Assembly: GCF_022549675.1 (NCBI RefSeq)
Contig: NZ_JAKZGR010000015.1
Location: forward strand, 1 to 64,000
Source: Belliella kenyensis
GTDB taxonomy: Bacteria; Bacteroidota; Bacteroidia; Cytophagales; Cyclobacteriaceae
DNA length: 64,000 bases
Direction of reading: 5' to 3'
Shown here: one piece after another, positions 36,043 to 45,843 of the stretch
How positions within the stretch are numbered: the stretch's first letter is position 1
Layout: each line of letters begins with the position of its first letter
The notes under the pieces: model-generated
Databases searched by the model: none
Told to the model about the DNA's origin: nothing
What the model saw: only the letters and a program-made list of their open reading frames with translations
Translations under genes and position numbers: made by a program

Positions 36043-37251
36043 ATGAATCCAAATCAAGTAAACGCTAAATCTTCTAAGCAAGACATGTTTGAAGGTGTTG
36101 ATTTTTATGGTGTTGATGACCTCCTTACAGAAGAGCACATACTCATCAGGAGTTCAATAAGAGACTTTGTGAAAAAAGAGATCAGTCCTAATATCGAAAG
36201 ATGGTCTCAAGAGGGTCATTTTCCCTCAGAGATTGTCAAGAAATTTGGGGATGTTGGTGCATTTGGGCCACAAATTCCAGATACATATGGAGGTGGCGGA
36301 TTGGATTACATTTCTTATGGCCTCATCATGCAAGAAATCGAAAGAGGAGATTCAGGAATGAGAAGTACTGCATCAGTTCAAGGCTCTTTAGTCATGTATC
36401 CTATTTATAAATTTGGCAGTGAGGAACAAAAAAGGAAGTATCTTCCAAAGCTTGCCGCTGGTGAAATGTTAGGCTGCTTTGGTCTGACAGAGCCAGATCA
36501 TGGTTCCAATCCAAGTGGAATGGTCACACACTTCAAGGATATGGGAGATCACTTGCTCCTCAATGGTGCAAAAATGTGGATATCCAATGCACCAGAAGCT
36601 GATGTAGCGGTAGTTTGGGCCAAAAATGAAGAAGGTCGCATCCATGGACTGATCGTCGAGAGAGGTATGAAGGGATTCAGCACACCTACTACGCATGGAA
36701 AATGGTCTCTTAGAGCATCCTGCACTGGTGAATTGGTATTTGATAATGTAAAAGTTCCAAAAGAAAACTTACTTCCAGGAAAATCTGGACTTGGAGCTCC
36801 AATGATGTGCTTGGATTCTGCTAGGTATGGAATCGCTTGGGGAGCTGTAGGGGCTGCTATGGATTGCTATGATGCTGCCCGCAGGTACGCAATGGAAAGG
36901 ATTCAATTTGACAAACCAATAGGTTCTTTTCAGCTTGTTCAAAAGAAGCTTGCTGAAATGCTCACCGAAATCACAAAGGCACAGCTAATCAACTGGAAGC
37001 TTGGGAAAATGATGAATGAAGGCAAAGCAACCACCGCACAAATTTCCCTTGCAAAACGTAACAATGTAGCCATGGCTTTGGAAATAGCTCGGGAAGCACG
37101 GCAAATTCATGGTGGTATGGGAATCACTGGAGAATATCCAATGATGAGGCATATGATGAACTTAGAGTCTGTAATCACCTACGAAGGCACACATGATATT
37201 CATTTATTGATCCTTGGTCATGCTATCACTGGAATCCCAGCTTTTAAGTAG
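36043..37251 (+). CDS. gcdH: Glutaryl-CoA dehydrogenase
   Basis: FAD acyl-CoA dehydrogenase that oxidises and decarboxylates glutaryl-CoA to crotonyl-CoA in lysine and tryptophan breakdown. The 402-residue sequence has GMRSTASVQGSLVM, whose arginine matches the residue that binds the glutaryl carboxylate in the human enzyme, the FAD-region CFGLTEPDHGSNPSGM, and YEGTHDIH with the catalytic glutamate near E381. The length and strong Arg and Glu context support glutaryl-CoA over general acyl-CoA. It is divergent from kynA, and a kynurenine to glutaryl-CoA link is metabolically coherent. Crotonyl-CoA would then go through 3-hydroxybutyryl-CoA, for which hbd lies at 56924. Confidence 0.92.
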   Translation: MNPNQVNAKSSKQDMFEGVDFYGVDDLLTEEHILIRSSIRDFVKKEISPNIERWSQEGHFPSEIVKKFGDVGAFGPQIPDTYGGGGLDYISYGLIMQEIERGDSGMRSTASVQGSLVMYPIYKFGSEEQKRKYLPKLAAGEMLGCFGLTEPDHGSNPSGMVTHFKDMGDHLLLNGAKMWISNAPEADVAVVWAKNEEGRIHGLIVERGMKGFSTPTTHGKWSLRASCTGELVFDNVKVPKENLLPGKSGLGAPMMCLDSARYGIAWGAVGAAMDCYDAARRYAMERIQFDKPIGSFQLVQKKLAEMLTEITKAQLINWKLGKMMNEGKATTAQISLAKRNNVAMALEIAREARQIHGGMGITGEYPMMRHMMNLESVITYEGTHDIHLLILGHAITGIPAFK

Positions 37252-37443
37252 TTTGAATTTTATAAGCCTAATTTGTAAAAGTAAAATTGTGGTGAAAACA
37301 TGTAGATATTTGTAGATATTGGATACTTGACGGAAAACCATTTTATGATTACCATCTTCGAACTCATGTAAAAACGGCTTTAAATGAACCAAAACTTAGC
37401 AATCAATACCTAAATTATTATTCCCGATCCATTGAAACTTTAG

Positions 37444-37470
37444 AAAAAAGCCCAATCTCGGGCTTTTTTT
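37444..37470. terminator. Bidirectional terminator between gcdH and trmH
   Basis: AAAAAAGCCC (37444-37453) pairs with GGGCTTTTTT (starting 37460) around a six-base loop, followed by more Ts. It overlaps the end of trmH and lies about 200 bases after gcdH. Confidence 0.75.
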
Positions 37471-38152
37471 ATTTGATTTTACTATAAAACTCTCTTTCGT
37501 GGATGTCAGCATTTTTCACAATCGCTCTGTACCATTTTGATCTCAGCTTTTCTTTCTCAGATTCATCAATATAAAAATCCGGTATCTGCAAAGACAAAGC
37601 CTTTCGCTGTAAATCAAACAAAAATATAGAGGCAGCCACGGATATATTAAAACTCTCTGTGAATCCATCCATTGGAATATGAACCAATCCATCAGCTTGC
37701 GCAATCATCTTTTCACTAACTCCTTCATGTTCATTGCCAAAAACCAAAGCAGTTTTGTCAGTTGCTGGTAGATCGTGAATCGATATGCTGCCAGTACGTG
37801 GACTTGTTGCGTATACTTTAAATCCTTTTGCTCTTAAATCAGACAAACAACAAGAAACCCCATTGCCTCCATAATTGCTGTATTTGTGAATATCCACCCA
37901 TTGGGATGCCCCTCGGGTGACATATGGATTGACCTTGTATTCTTGTTCATCTTCGATCATATATACATCTTGGATTCCAAAGCAATCAGCCGTCCTGAGG
38001 ACGGCTGAAGCATTGTGAGACTTGTATATATTTTCCAGTACAATGGTGAAATACCTGGTTCGCTTTGCCATCACTTTTTCCATCATTGCCCTTTTGTGAG
38101 GGGTAATGTATGTGGCCAAATAGGCTAAGAATTGTTTTTCTTGCTCCTCCAT
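37469..38152 (-). CDS. trmH: TrmH-type tRNA 2'-O-methyltransferase
   Basis: SPOUT-fold enzyme that methylates the ribose of guanosine 18 in tRNA. The 227-residue protein shows the SPOUT signatures: NASAVLRTADCFGIQDVYMIE, LVFGNEHEGVS and the knot-forming IPMDGFTESFNISVAASI. The C-terminal helical extension (YIDESEKEKLRSKWYRAIV) favours TrmH over RlmB/TrmL. It is 9 bases after parC on the same strand, so probably the last gene of a parC-trmH unit. Confidence 0.88.
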   Translation of the reverse strand: MEEQEKQFLAYLATYITPHKRAMMEKVMAKRTRYFTIVLENIYKSHNASAVLRTADCFGIQDVYMIEDEQEYKVNPYVTRGASQWVDIHKYSNYGGNGVSCCLSDLRAKGFKVYATSPRTGSISIHDLPATDKTALVFGNEHEGVSEKMIAQADGLVHIPMDGFTESFNISVAASIFLFDLQRKALSLQIPDFYIDESEKEKLRSKWYRAIVKNADIHEREFYSKIK

Positions 38153-38161
38153 TATTTTGAA

Positions 38162-40780
38162 TTAAAATAGACCTAACTGATCATCATCATCTTTAGGAAT
38201 CTTAAGATCTAAGGTTGTCCCCACTGGAATGGAATCGTCATTTTCATCCTCAGATTCCGCTTCGTCCTCTTCTACCCGTTCAATTTTCTTAGGCTCGATC
38301 AGTTCAAGTGATAAAATAGGATGCGAAGAAACCTTATTACCAAGTGCTTTCCATCCTTTGACATCAATCAGCATGTCAAAATCATATTCTACAAACTCCT
38401 TCTCTTTACCTTTTTGAAGTTCCACTTTGACTTGTGGGTCCTTTGCAGTTGTGATCAAGGTAAGTGTAGAATGCTTATGATCTGAGATAAAATTGAATTT
38501 TTTGTTGAGTGTAGAAGTCTCGATTAAGAACCTTTTCACAAAGTAATTTTTGGATGCACCATCAAAATAGATCGCAGAAACTACTTTTTGGGGATTAAAT
38601 TTCTCAATCAAGAGAACTTGCTGAGAGTCATACCTATTGGTCAGCTCGAATGTAGTCAACTCATACTCTCCATTTTTGTAGAATACGATTATCTTATCTT
38701 CACCTAGGAAATTACCAATTAAAGTACCTCTTTGGTCTGTATTTAACCTCCCTACAGAAGGATCGTAATATACATCCAAGCCCCCCAGTGTTGAGACTCC
38801 CTCCATTTTGAACTGAATTTTTCTAACTGGATATCTGGTCAAGATATTACCTCCAGCTCCTCTACCTTTGATTTCAATTGTGCTAAAGTCAAAATCAAAT
38901 ACTTTTACTCTAGCTTTAGCTCCTTGAGTGAGGTAAATGGTGACTACTTCAGCCTCGCCATTAGGATTTGCAGTCAGGTAGAGAACTTTTGATCCCTTGG
39001 TACCCTTGGTCAAAGCATATTCTCTATCTCTAGTCACAGCCAATACTTGAAAGCGCTTGACCATGGACCTTCCCGAAGTACCGTCAAGATAGATCAAATT
39101 GTACACCATACGTTCATCCCCTTTTCTGAAAATCCCAACATATAATATATCCTTACCTACAAATCCCTTTTCCTGAATCCTGGTGACCATGCACACTCCA
39201 TCTCTTCTGATCACGATCACATCATCTAAATCAGAACAATCACAGACAAACTCATCCTTCTTTAGACCATATCCTACAAACCCATCTGCTCTATTGACAT
39301 AAAGTTTAGCATTATTCGCAGCTACTACAGTCGCTTCTATTTGATCAAAAGTTCTGATCTCTGTCTTGCGTTCTCTACCTTTACCATATTTGGCTAATAA
39401 ATTCTCATAGTATTTGATTGCAAATGCAGTCAAATTCTTGAGGTTATGGTTGACTTCTTTGAGTTCTTCTTGGAGTTTTCTCATCAATTCGTCTGCTTTG
39501 AAAGCGTCGAATTTAGATATTCTCTTGATTCTAATTTCAGTCAACCTGATGATGTCTTCGGTTGTAATTTCCCTGTAGAAATCTGGCTTGAATGGATCCA
39601 GACCTTTATCAATAGTTTGGATCACCGCATCCCAAGTTTCACACTCCTCGATATCTCTATAGATCCTATTTTCGATGAATATCTTTTCCAAGGATGAAAA
39701 GAGAAGCTTTTCCATCAATTCAGCCTTTCTAATTTCTAGCTCTCTTTTGAGCAAAGCTTTTGTCTGCTTGGTATTATACTCCAAGATGTCATTGACAGAA
39801 AGAAACACCGGTTTTTCTTCAATGATCACACAAGCATTTGGAGAGATACTCACTTCACAATCCGTAAATGCATAAAGTGCATCAATCGTCATATCTGGAG
39901 ACTGACCAGGTGCAAGCTGGATTGCAATTTCAACTTCCGCCGCAGTATTGTCTACTACTTTTTTGATCTTGATCTTGCCTTTGTCATTGGCCTTGATGAT
40001 AGAATCTATCAAAGAATTGGTAGTAGTACCAAATGGTATATCTTTGATTAATAGTGTCTTATTATCACCTTCTTCAATCTTTGCTCTAACTTTAATCTTT
40101 CCTCCTCTAAGACCCTCATTGTATTCCGAAAAGTCTGCCATGCCACCTGTGGGGAAATCTGGGAGGATGTTAGTCCTTTCACCCTGAAGAATCTGAATTG
40201 AACCTTGGATAAGTTCAATAAAATTGTGCGGTAAAATTTTGGTAGACAAACCAACCGCAATACCTTCCACGCCTTGAGCAAGTAATAATGGGAATTTGAC
40301 TGGGAGGGTGACTGGTTCTTTTTTTCTACCATCATACGAAAGTTGCCATTCTGTAGTCTGTGGATTAAAGACTACTTCAAGAGCAAATTTCGAAAGTCTT
40401 GCTTCTATATATCTTGAGGCAGCAGCACCATCTCCTGTACGGATATCTCCCCAGTTTCCTTGAGTCTCTATCAATAGATCTTTCTGCCCCAAGTTGACAA
40501 TAGCGTCGCCTATGGACTGATCCCCATGGGGATGATATTGCATAGACTGACCGATGATATTTGCCACTTTGTTGAACCTGCCATCGTCCATTTCCTTCAT
40601 GGCGTGAAGAATTCTTCTCTGCACTGGCTTCAAGCCATCTTCTATGGCTGGTACTGCCCTTTCAAGAATCACATAAGAAGCATAGTCCAAAAACCACTCC
40701 TTATACATTCCAGTGACAGGAATGGATTCATGCAAGCTCTTTTCATTTTCCTCTGGTGTATTTTTATTTTCCTCGCTCAT
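38162..40780 (-). CDS. parC: DNA topoisomerase IV subunit A
   Basis: Type IIA topoisomerase subunit that cuts and rejoins DNA. The 872-residue protein has the winged helix and catalytic tyrosine Y124 (GAAASRYIEARLS) after the HPHGDQSIGDAIVNLGQ motif, followed by tower and coiled-coil regions, then a C-terminal beta-pinwheel. The pinwheel lacks the clear GyrA-box QRRGGKG motif, which supports ParC rather than GyrA. The extreme C-terminus is acidic. parE lies just upstream, as expected. Spacing to parE is about 255 bases and holds repeat element B. Confidence 0.93.
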   Translation of the reverse strand: MSEENKNTPEENEKSLHESIPVTGMYKEWFLDYASYVILERAVPAIEDGLKPVQRRILHAMKEMDDGRFNKVANIIGQSMQYHPHGDQSIGDAIVNLGQKDLLIETQGNWGDIRTGDGAAASRYIEARLSKFALEVVFNPQTTEWQLSYDGRKKEPVTLPVKFPLLLAQGVEGIAVGLSTKILPHNFIELIQGSIQILQGERTNILPDFPTGGMADFSEYNEGLRGGKIKVRAKIEEGDNKTLLIKDIPFGTTTNSLIDSIIKANDKGKIKIKKVVDNTAAEVEIAIQLAPGQSPDMTIDALYAFTDCEVSISPNACVIIEEKPVFLSVNDILEYNTKQTKALLKRELEIRKAELMEKLLFSSLEKIFIENRIYRDIEECETWDAVIQTIDKGLDPFKPDFYREITTEDIIRLTEIRIKRISKFDAFKADELMRKLQEELKEVNHNLKNLTAFAIKYYENLLAKYGKGRERKTEIRTFDQIEATVVAANNAKLYVNRADGFVGYGLKKDEFVCDCSDLDDVIVIRRDGVCMVTRIQEKGFVGKDILYVGIFRKGDERMVYNLIYLDGTSGRSMVKRFQVLAVTRDREYALTKGTKGSKVLYLTANPNGEAEVVTIYLTQGAKARVKVFDFDFSTIEIKGRGAGGNILTRYPVRKIQFKMEGVSTLGGLDVYYDPSVGRLNTDQRGTLIGNFLGEDKIIVFYKNGEYELTTFELTNRYDSQQVLLIEKFNPQKVVSAIYFDGASKNYFVKRFLIETSTLNKKFNFISDHKHSTLTLITTAKDPQVKVELQKGKEKEFVEYDFDMLIDVKGWKALGNKVSSHPILSLELIEPKKIERVEEDEAESEDENDDSIPVGTTLDLKIPKDDDDQLGLF

Positions 40781-40838
40781 GCAATGTACTTATTATACAA
40801 TTTCTTATTAACATCCCTCCCGAAGCTGCTAATCTTAG

Positions 40839-40856
40839 TCCTGATAGCTATTGGGA
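40839..40856. repeat. REP-like short palindrome, copy 1
   Basis: TCCTGATAGCTATTGGGA is a slightly decayed copy of a small palindrome (consensus about TCCCGATAGCTATCGGGA) that also occurs in hsdR at 47244 and after hsdM at 53766. Confidence 0.5.
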
Positions 40857-40940
40857 TTAGATTTTAGATTTGACACACTTGTCTCTGTCTCGCCTCTCGC
40901 CTCTTTCATGACTCTTGTCTCTTCCTTCTATAAAAGATTC

Positions 40941-41014
<74 letters not shown>

Positions 41015-41035
41015 TGGTCTCTCGCCTCTCTTTTC

Positions 41036-42937
41036 TCAAGCCGCAGTATCTTCCTCTTCATCAGATCCTCTTCCTGCTGGATCATCATGGACTATATCTT
41101 TCTCGATTTTGAGGTTATCGATGATAAATGTTTGTCTATCAGGTGTATTTTTACCCATATAGAAGCCTAATAGGTCAGCTATCTTTGTTTCTTTATTTAA
41201 GATGATAGGCTCAAGCCTGATATCCTCACCGATAAAAGTTCCGAATTCATTTGGAGAGATTTCTCCCAAACCCTTAAATCGTGTGATTTCAGCAGTTTTC
41301 CCTAGCTTATGAATGGCACGTTGCCTTTCTTCATCAGTATAGCAGTAGATCGTTTCCTTCTTATTTCTCACCCTAAATAGTGGTGTGTCCAAGATGTATA
41401 AATGACCATTTTTTACCAAGTCTGGAAAAAACTGTAGAAAATAAGTCATGATCAAAAGTCTAATGTGCATGCCATCAACATCTGCATCTGTTGCAATCAC
41501 GATTTTTCTATACCTTAGACCATCTATCCCATCTTCAATATTCAATGCATGCTGCAAGAGATTGAACTCTTCATTTTCATAGACCACCTTTTTGGTCATA
41601 CCAAAACAGTTTAACGGCTTACCTCTCAAAGAGAATACCGCTTGAGTCTGCACATCTCTTGACTTGGTAATAGAGCCTGACGCTGAGTCACCTTCTGTGA
41701 TAAAGAGCATGGTATTATTTTTCTTATCTTCATCACTTTTGGGATCATCATAATGTACCCTACAATCTCTCAATTTCTTATTGTGAAGGTTGGCCTTTTT
41801 GGCCCTTTCATTTGCCAACTTTTTGATACCAGAGATTTCCTTACGCTCGCGCTCAGATTGAAGAATTCTCTTCAATAATGCATCCGCTGTCGCAGGGTTT
41901 TTGTGTAGATAGTTGTCTAACTCAGTTTTGAGAAAATCATTGACAAATGTCCTCAAGGTAGGACCATCTGGCCCTGTCGTCTGAGAACCAAGTTTGGTCT
42001 TGGTCTGTGATTCGAAGACTGGCTCTTGAACCCTCACGGCAATGGCTGCTACCACACTTTGCCGAATATCAGAAGCATCATAGTCTTTTTTGTAAAACTC
42101 TCTGATGGTCTTCACAATTGCCTCTCTAAAAGCAGCCAAATGTGTCCCTCCTTGTGTAGTAAACTGACCATTGACAAAAGAGTAATACTCTTCACCGTAT
42201 TGATTGCTATGAGTAATTGCTACTTCTATATCATTCCCTTTGAGGTGGATGATTGGATATCTACTACTCTCTTCATCTACTTTTCTCTGAAGGAGATCAT
42301 ATAGTCCCTTTTCAGAAAAGTATTTCTTTCCATTGAAATTGATCGTCAGACCAGCATTCAAAAATGCATAGTTCCAAATTTGGTTTTCTAAGTACTCTGG
42401 AATGAAATGGTAGTTTTTGAAAACCGAAGCATCTGGCGAAAAGATGATTTTAGTACCATTCCTATCAGAAGTTTTGATTATGGGTTGATCTTTGATCAAT
42501 ACACCTTTCTCAAACTCTGCCACCTTCGTTTCACCATCTCTATATGATTGTACCTTGAAGTAATCTGACAATGCATTTACCGCTTTTGTACCGACACCAT
42601 TGAGTCCTACAGACTTTTGAAATGCTCCAGAATCATATTTCCCACCTGTATTTATTTTGGAAACACAATCAATGACCTTTCCCAATGGAATACCTCTACC
42701 ATAATCTCTCACTTCTACTTTATGTTCCGAAATCTTGATATCAATCGTGCGACCATGTCCCATCATGTGTTCGTCAATGCTATTATCCAAGATTTCTTTG
42801 ACAAGCACGTAGATACCGTCATCTTGAGCACTTCCATCTCCCAATTTGCCTATATACATCCCTGGCCTTAGCCTGATGTGCTCTCTCCAATCCAAAGATT
42901 TGATACTATCCTCTGTATACTGAACGTTTTCTGCCAT
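41036..42937 (-). CDS. parE: DNA topoisomerase IV subunit B
   Basis: ATPase subunit that partners ParC. The 633-residue protein has the GHKL ATP site ([49 protein letters not shown]), the transducer domain, and the Toprim domain with [11 protein letters not shown] and [15 protein letters not shown]. It lacks the long insertion found in many GyrB proteins, and it sits upstream of parC. An acidic tail ([12 protein letters not shown]) closes it. The gene upstream (42978) is a small membrane protein with about 40 bases between. Confidence 0.93.
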   Translation of the reverse strand: MAENVQYTEDSIKSLDWREHIRLRPGMYIGKLGDGSAQDDGIYVLVKEILDNSIDEHMMGHGRTIDIKISEHKVEVRDYGRGIPLGKVIDCVSKINTGGKYDSGAFQKSVGLNGVGTKAVNALSDYFKVQSYRDGETKVAEFEKGVLIKDQPIIKTSDRNGTKIIFSPDASVFKNYHFIPEYLENQIWNYAFLNAGLTINFNGKKYFSEKGLYDLLQRKVDEESSRYPIIHLKGNDIEVAITHSNQYGEEYYSFVNGQFTTQGGTHLAAFREAIVKTIREFYKKDYDASDIRQSVVAAIAVRVQEPVFESQTKTKLGSQTTGPDGPTLRTFVNDFLKTELDNYLHKNPATADALLKRILQSERERKEISGIKKLANERAKKANLHNKKLRDCRVHYDDPKSDEDKKNNTMLFITEGDSASGSITKSRDVQTQAVFSLRGKPLNCFGMTKKVVYENEEFNLLQHALNIEDGIDGLRYRKIVIATDADVDGMHIRLLIMTYFLQFFPDLVKNGHLYILDTPLFRVRNKKETIYCYTDEERQRAIHKLGKTAEITRFKGLGEISPNEFGTFIGEDIRLEPIILNKETKIADLLGFYMGKNTPDRQTFIIDNLKIEKDIVHDDPAGRGSDEEEDTAA

Positions 42938-42977
42938 TTTCTAAATATCCACTTATTTGATTATGATAAACCCACAG

Positions 42978-43484
42978 TTATTGCCCTAATTTAACGGAAT
43001 TGAACTTCTTTATCAGAATCCAAAATAATGCAACTATCCAAACTGTAAATAAAATTGGTACAAGATAAAAGAAGAAGCTGAAGTCTCCTGCACTTATTTC
43101 ATGTTGATTATTGATACTATGTACAAAAAAGGCCATGATGATCATTGCAATATTTACAACACCCACAAAACTATACATCCATGCCAAAATGTAATCTGTC
43201 AACAACTCCCCTTTTGGAAAAATTCTCCTCAAGCTTGCCACACTTTGATTCTCAATAACTTTCGCTGGAACCACAAGGATAATATTCAAAAGTATGAAAG
43301 TGATAACACCTCCATAGAAAAATGCTTCTTTAGTCAAAACTTTATCAAACCCACCACCCTCGTCTAGTTGATATGCCACTATGTCTGCAAGTGCAGCATA
43401 TATATACAAGAACACCAACACAAATAACAAAACCGTTGCAAAATGGAATACCTTCCCAAATCTATAATACATCATGTCTATCAA
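42978..43484 (-). CDS. Four-helix membrane protein of unknown function
   Basis: The 168-residue product has four hydrophobic segments (about 14-34, 52-72, 98-118, 133-157) and short charged loops. It has no recognisable motif. It lies 40 bases upstream of parE on the same strand, so probably shares its transcript, but no link to topoisomerase function is implied. The start at 43484 gives MIDMMYYRFGKVFHF; M4 or M5 would be equally plausible. Confidence 0.65.
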   Translation of the reverse strand: MIDMMYYRFGKVFHFATVLLFVLVFLYIYAALADIVAYQLDEGGGFDKVLTKEAFFYGGVITFILLNIILVVPAKVIENQSVASLRRIFPKGELLTDYILAWMYSFVGVVNIAMIIMAFFVHSINNQHEISAGDFSFFFYLVPILFTVWIVALFWILIKKFNSVKLGQ

Positions 43485-43598
43485 ATTAAGGTGCTAATAT
43501 AAAGATTTATGCTAAGCAAAATCGAATCTGATTTTTCGTTTATTCAGTTTTTATAATTAGTTTTCTGCCAGCAATTAACCCAAAAAGCTGATAATAAG

Positions 43599-44858
43599 AT
43601 GAATCTAAGCCCTGTTGTCATAGCTATTCCAATGTATTTTCTTTTGATGGCTATTGAATTGATTGTCCTGAGATTTCAAAAAAATCCCAGTTATAGAATG
43701 AATGATGCCATCACCAATATAAATCTTGGTGTTGTATCGCAAGTCACAGGCGTATTCTTGAAAATCCTCTCTATTGGTGTATACACTTTTATATTTGAAA
43801 AATTCGCTTTTCTTTCTATTCCGAGCACTTTATGGACTTTCTTACTGCTGTTTTTCCTTTATGATTTTTGCTACTATTGGGCACATCGTATGTCGCATGA
43901 GATCAATTTGTTCTGGGGAGGACATGTAGTACATCACTCCTCTGAAGAATACAATCTCTCGGTAGCTTTGAGACAAAGTTCCACACAGACGATTTGGACT
44001 TTTATCTTTTATCTACCACTTGCCATCATTGGTTTTGACCCAATCCAACTCATCTTGGTTTCTGGCCTGAATCTTTTATATCAATTTTGGATTCATACAG
44101 AGGCAATTGATCGAATGGGCTTCTTGGAGAAATTTATGAACACTCCTTCTCATCACAGGGTTCATCATGGTAGAAACCCCAAATACATAGATAAAAATCA
44201 TGGAGGTACATTTATCATTTTCGATAAGTGGTTTGGTACTTTTCAAGAAGAGGAAGAAAAACCTACCTACGGAATTACTACTCCGGTCAATAGCTGGAAT
44301 CCTGTCTGGGTAAATTTATCGCACTATTTCAATATGAAAAAAGAGCTTGTGCAAATCAAGAGTTGGAAAAATAAGCTCAAGTACCTTTTCTACAAGCCAG
44401 GCTGGCTTCCTGATGAGCTCGGAGGCTATAGAGCAGTAAAAGACATTGATCCTGACTATAAAAAATTCGATACTGCTGTCCCTGATGTTTTAAATCGTTA
44501 CACTTTCTTCCAATATGTGATCCTTATGGGATTGACAGCCTATTTTCTTTTCAATTTAAATAATCTTGAAATCATACAGCAAGTCAGCTTTTCAGTATTG
44601 ATTATATGGAGTACGGTGAGTTTCTCTGCGATTTTTGAGCAAAATAAATGGTATCAAATACAAGAGATCATCCGAATAGCTATGCTTTCATTTTACATCA
44701 TTTACCTTACAAATGCCGAAATAGATCAAAATATAATATGGATTGTGCTTTCAGGCTACGCATTATGCTCGTATTTTTGGCTTTGGAAAAATCATAGGAC
44801 GATCCAAAGATTTCAAAAGTCCGTTTCAAATCAAATAGAAAATGTACAGCAAGTATAG
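43599..44858 (+). CDS. Sterol desaturase/alkylglycerol monooxygenase-like protein
   Basis: The 419-residue membrane protein belongs to the fatty-acid hydroxylase/sterol desaturase superfamily of diiron enzymes. Its histidine boxes are visible: HRMSH (H96, H100), HVVHH (H109, H112, H113) and HHRVHH (H185-H190), with a further conserved WIHTE. Several membrane segments frame them, and an added C-terminal membrane region (about 320-410) matches alkylglycerol monooxygenase (TMEM195)-like members. It probably hydroxylates a lipid. The last 17 bases overlap the start of the next gene. Confidence 0.87.
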   Translation: MNLSPVVIAIPMYFLLMAIELIVLRFQKNPSYRMNDAITNINLGVVSQVTGVFLKILSIGVYTFIFEKFAFLSIPSTLWTFLLLFFLYDFCYYWAHRMSHEINLFWGGHVVHHSSEEYNLSVALRQSSTQTIWTFIFYLPLAIIGFDPIQLILVSGLNLLYQFWIHTEAIDRMGFLEKFMNTPSHHRVHHGRNPKYIDKNHGGTFIIFDKWFGTFQEEEEKPTYGITTPVNSWNPVWVNLSHYFNMKKELVQIKSWKNKLKYLFYKPGWLPDELGGYRAVKDIDPDYKKFDTAVPDVLNRYTFFQYVILMGLTAYFLFNLNNLEIIQQVSFSVLIIWSTVSFSAIFEQNKWYQIQEIIRIAMLSFYIIYLTNAEIDQNIIWIVLSGYALCSYFWLWKNHRTIQRFQKSVSNQIENVQQV

Positions 44859-45240
44859 ATGCATAATCGGTGGGCTATTCATTATGGTCATGTTTTCATG
44901 TTCTGGAAAATTAGAAGTAGAAGGCATAAACCTAGAAGATTGGAAAAATGATCGCTATGGCTGCAATGGTTTGAGAATTCAGCAACTTGATCAATTTCAA
45001 AAAATTAAAAATAGCTTTCTGGGCGCCAATAATCAAAGCTTGATAAAAACCTTCGGAAGACCAGACCGGGTTATTCTCGTTGATAAAAGTCAGAGCTTTT
45101 TTTACTACTTTTTTGAACCTAGTTCAAGCAAAGAATGTCCCGCTTATGAAGGAGAAGAGACACAACCACTGAAAGTGATGTTTAGACTCAATGCCATCAA
45201 TAAAGTAAGTGAAGTTACAATCAGTCGACTGGAGCCGTAA
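44842..45240 (+). CDS. Small lipoprotein of unknown function
   Basis: The 132-residue product has a lipobox near residue 20 (IMVMFSC). The mature part (GANNQSLIKTFGRPDRVILVDKSQSFFYYFFEP) resembles the fold of BamE/SmpA-like lipoproteins, where a short repeat follows a loss-of-function-like 'FGxPD' turn, but the match is weak. It overlaps the hydroxylase gene by 17 bases, so is probably translationally coupled to it. It is the last gene before the accessory island. Confidence 0.65.
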   Translation: MYSKYRCIIGGLFIMVMFSCSGKLEVEGINLEDWKNDRYGCNGLRIQQLDQFQKIKNSFLGANNQSLIKTFGRPDRVILVDKSQSFFYYFFEPSSSKECPAYEGEETQPLKVMFRLNAINKVSEVTISRLEP

Positions 45241-45610
45241 CTTTAACTGTTACGATGTTTGCAGCAAGTTTAAAGGGAGGACACGACAATAAAAAAACGA
45301 ACAGACTGAAACAAGAAAAAGTAAACTATTTTGACAAGTGACCAAAGACAGAGAAAAAATAATAACGGAGAGTAATTAAGCCGAGACACTGGCCTACCCA
45401 ATGTTTTTTTTTTTTTACCCACTGCACATTATTTAAAAACAATTTTGTCCAGTTGTACTGTCAAGTACATTTGGTTTTTACCAACGCACAAGCCAACCCT
45501 GAAAAACCAAAAGAGCTTGCTCCTAAACCCACGATAATATTGTGGAAATTAACACTATCAGACAGTGTGATTTTACTATATTTAACCATTTAAAAATTAA
45601 TTAGGCTTCA
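45241..45610. other. Left flank of the restriction island, degenerate sequence
   Basis: No coding frame is supported over 370 bases. It contains a run of 13 Ts (45404-45416) and the repeat GCACAAGCCAAC (45486-45497), which recurs at 53792 after hsdM. The sequence looks like debris of former mobile DNA; no transposase or integrase remains. Confidence 0.5.
45486..45497. repeat. Left border repeat of the hsd island
   Basis: GCACAAGCCAAC matches 53792-53803 exactly. About 25 bases further on both sides also carry a similar CCAAA(A)GAG(C/T)TTGC block, so the repeat is longer but imperfect. The two copies enclose the type I restriction operon. Confidence 0.55.
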
Positions 45611-45843
45611 ATGAACCGGATTAAAGAAGTACTTAAAGAAAAAGGCATTTCCCAAACTTGGCTTGCTAAGATTTGGACAAAAGTTACAACACAATTAACG
45701 AGTATTCTCGCAATGTGAGACAACCGAGCCTTGAAGATTTGTACCGAAACGAAGTTCACGAACACAAAAAATAATTATTCAATTCGTGAGTAATTGCAAA
45801 AATTTTGGACGTTAACGCCAAAGATTTATTGAAAGAAGAATGA
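45611..45843 (+). pseudogene. Decayed XRE-family regulator of the hsd operon
   Basis: Remnant of a small Cro/CI-type helix-turn-helix protein. The start reads MNRIKEVLKEKGISQTWLAK in frame. One base is lost near 45671, after which LDKSYNTINEYSRNVRQPSLEDLYR continues in another frame. In that same frame, after a 45-base insertion (45748-45792) containing TAA and TGA stops, IAKILDVNAKDLLKEE follows. The TGA at 45841-45843 overlaps the hsdR ATG by four bases (ATGA), so the gene was coupled to hsdR before decay. The insert has inverted TCACGAA/TTCGTGA arms. This regulator probably controlled the restriction operon. Confidence 0.82.

Noticed and set aside
40526-40867. Plus-strand ORF opposite the start of parC
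   Set aside because: It lies in the frame shadow of parC and has no domain features.
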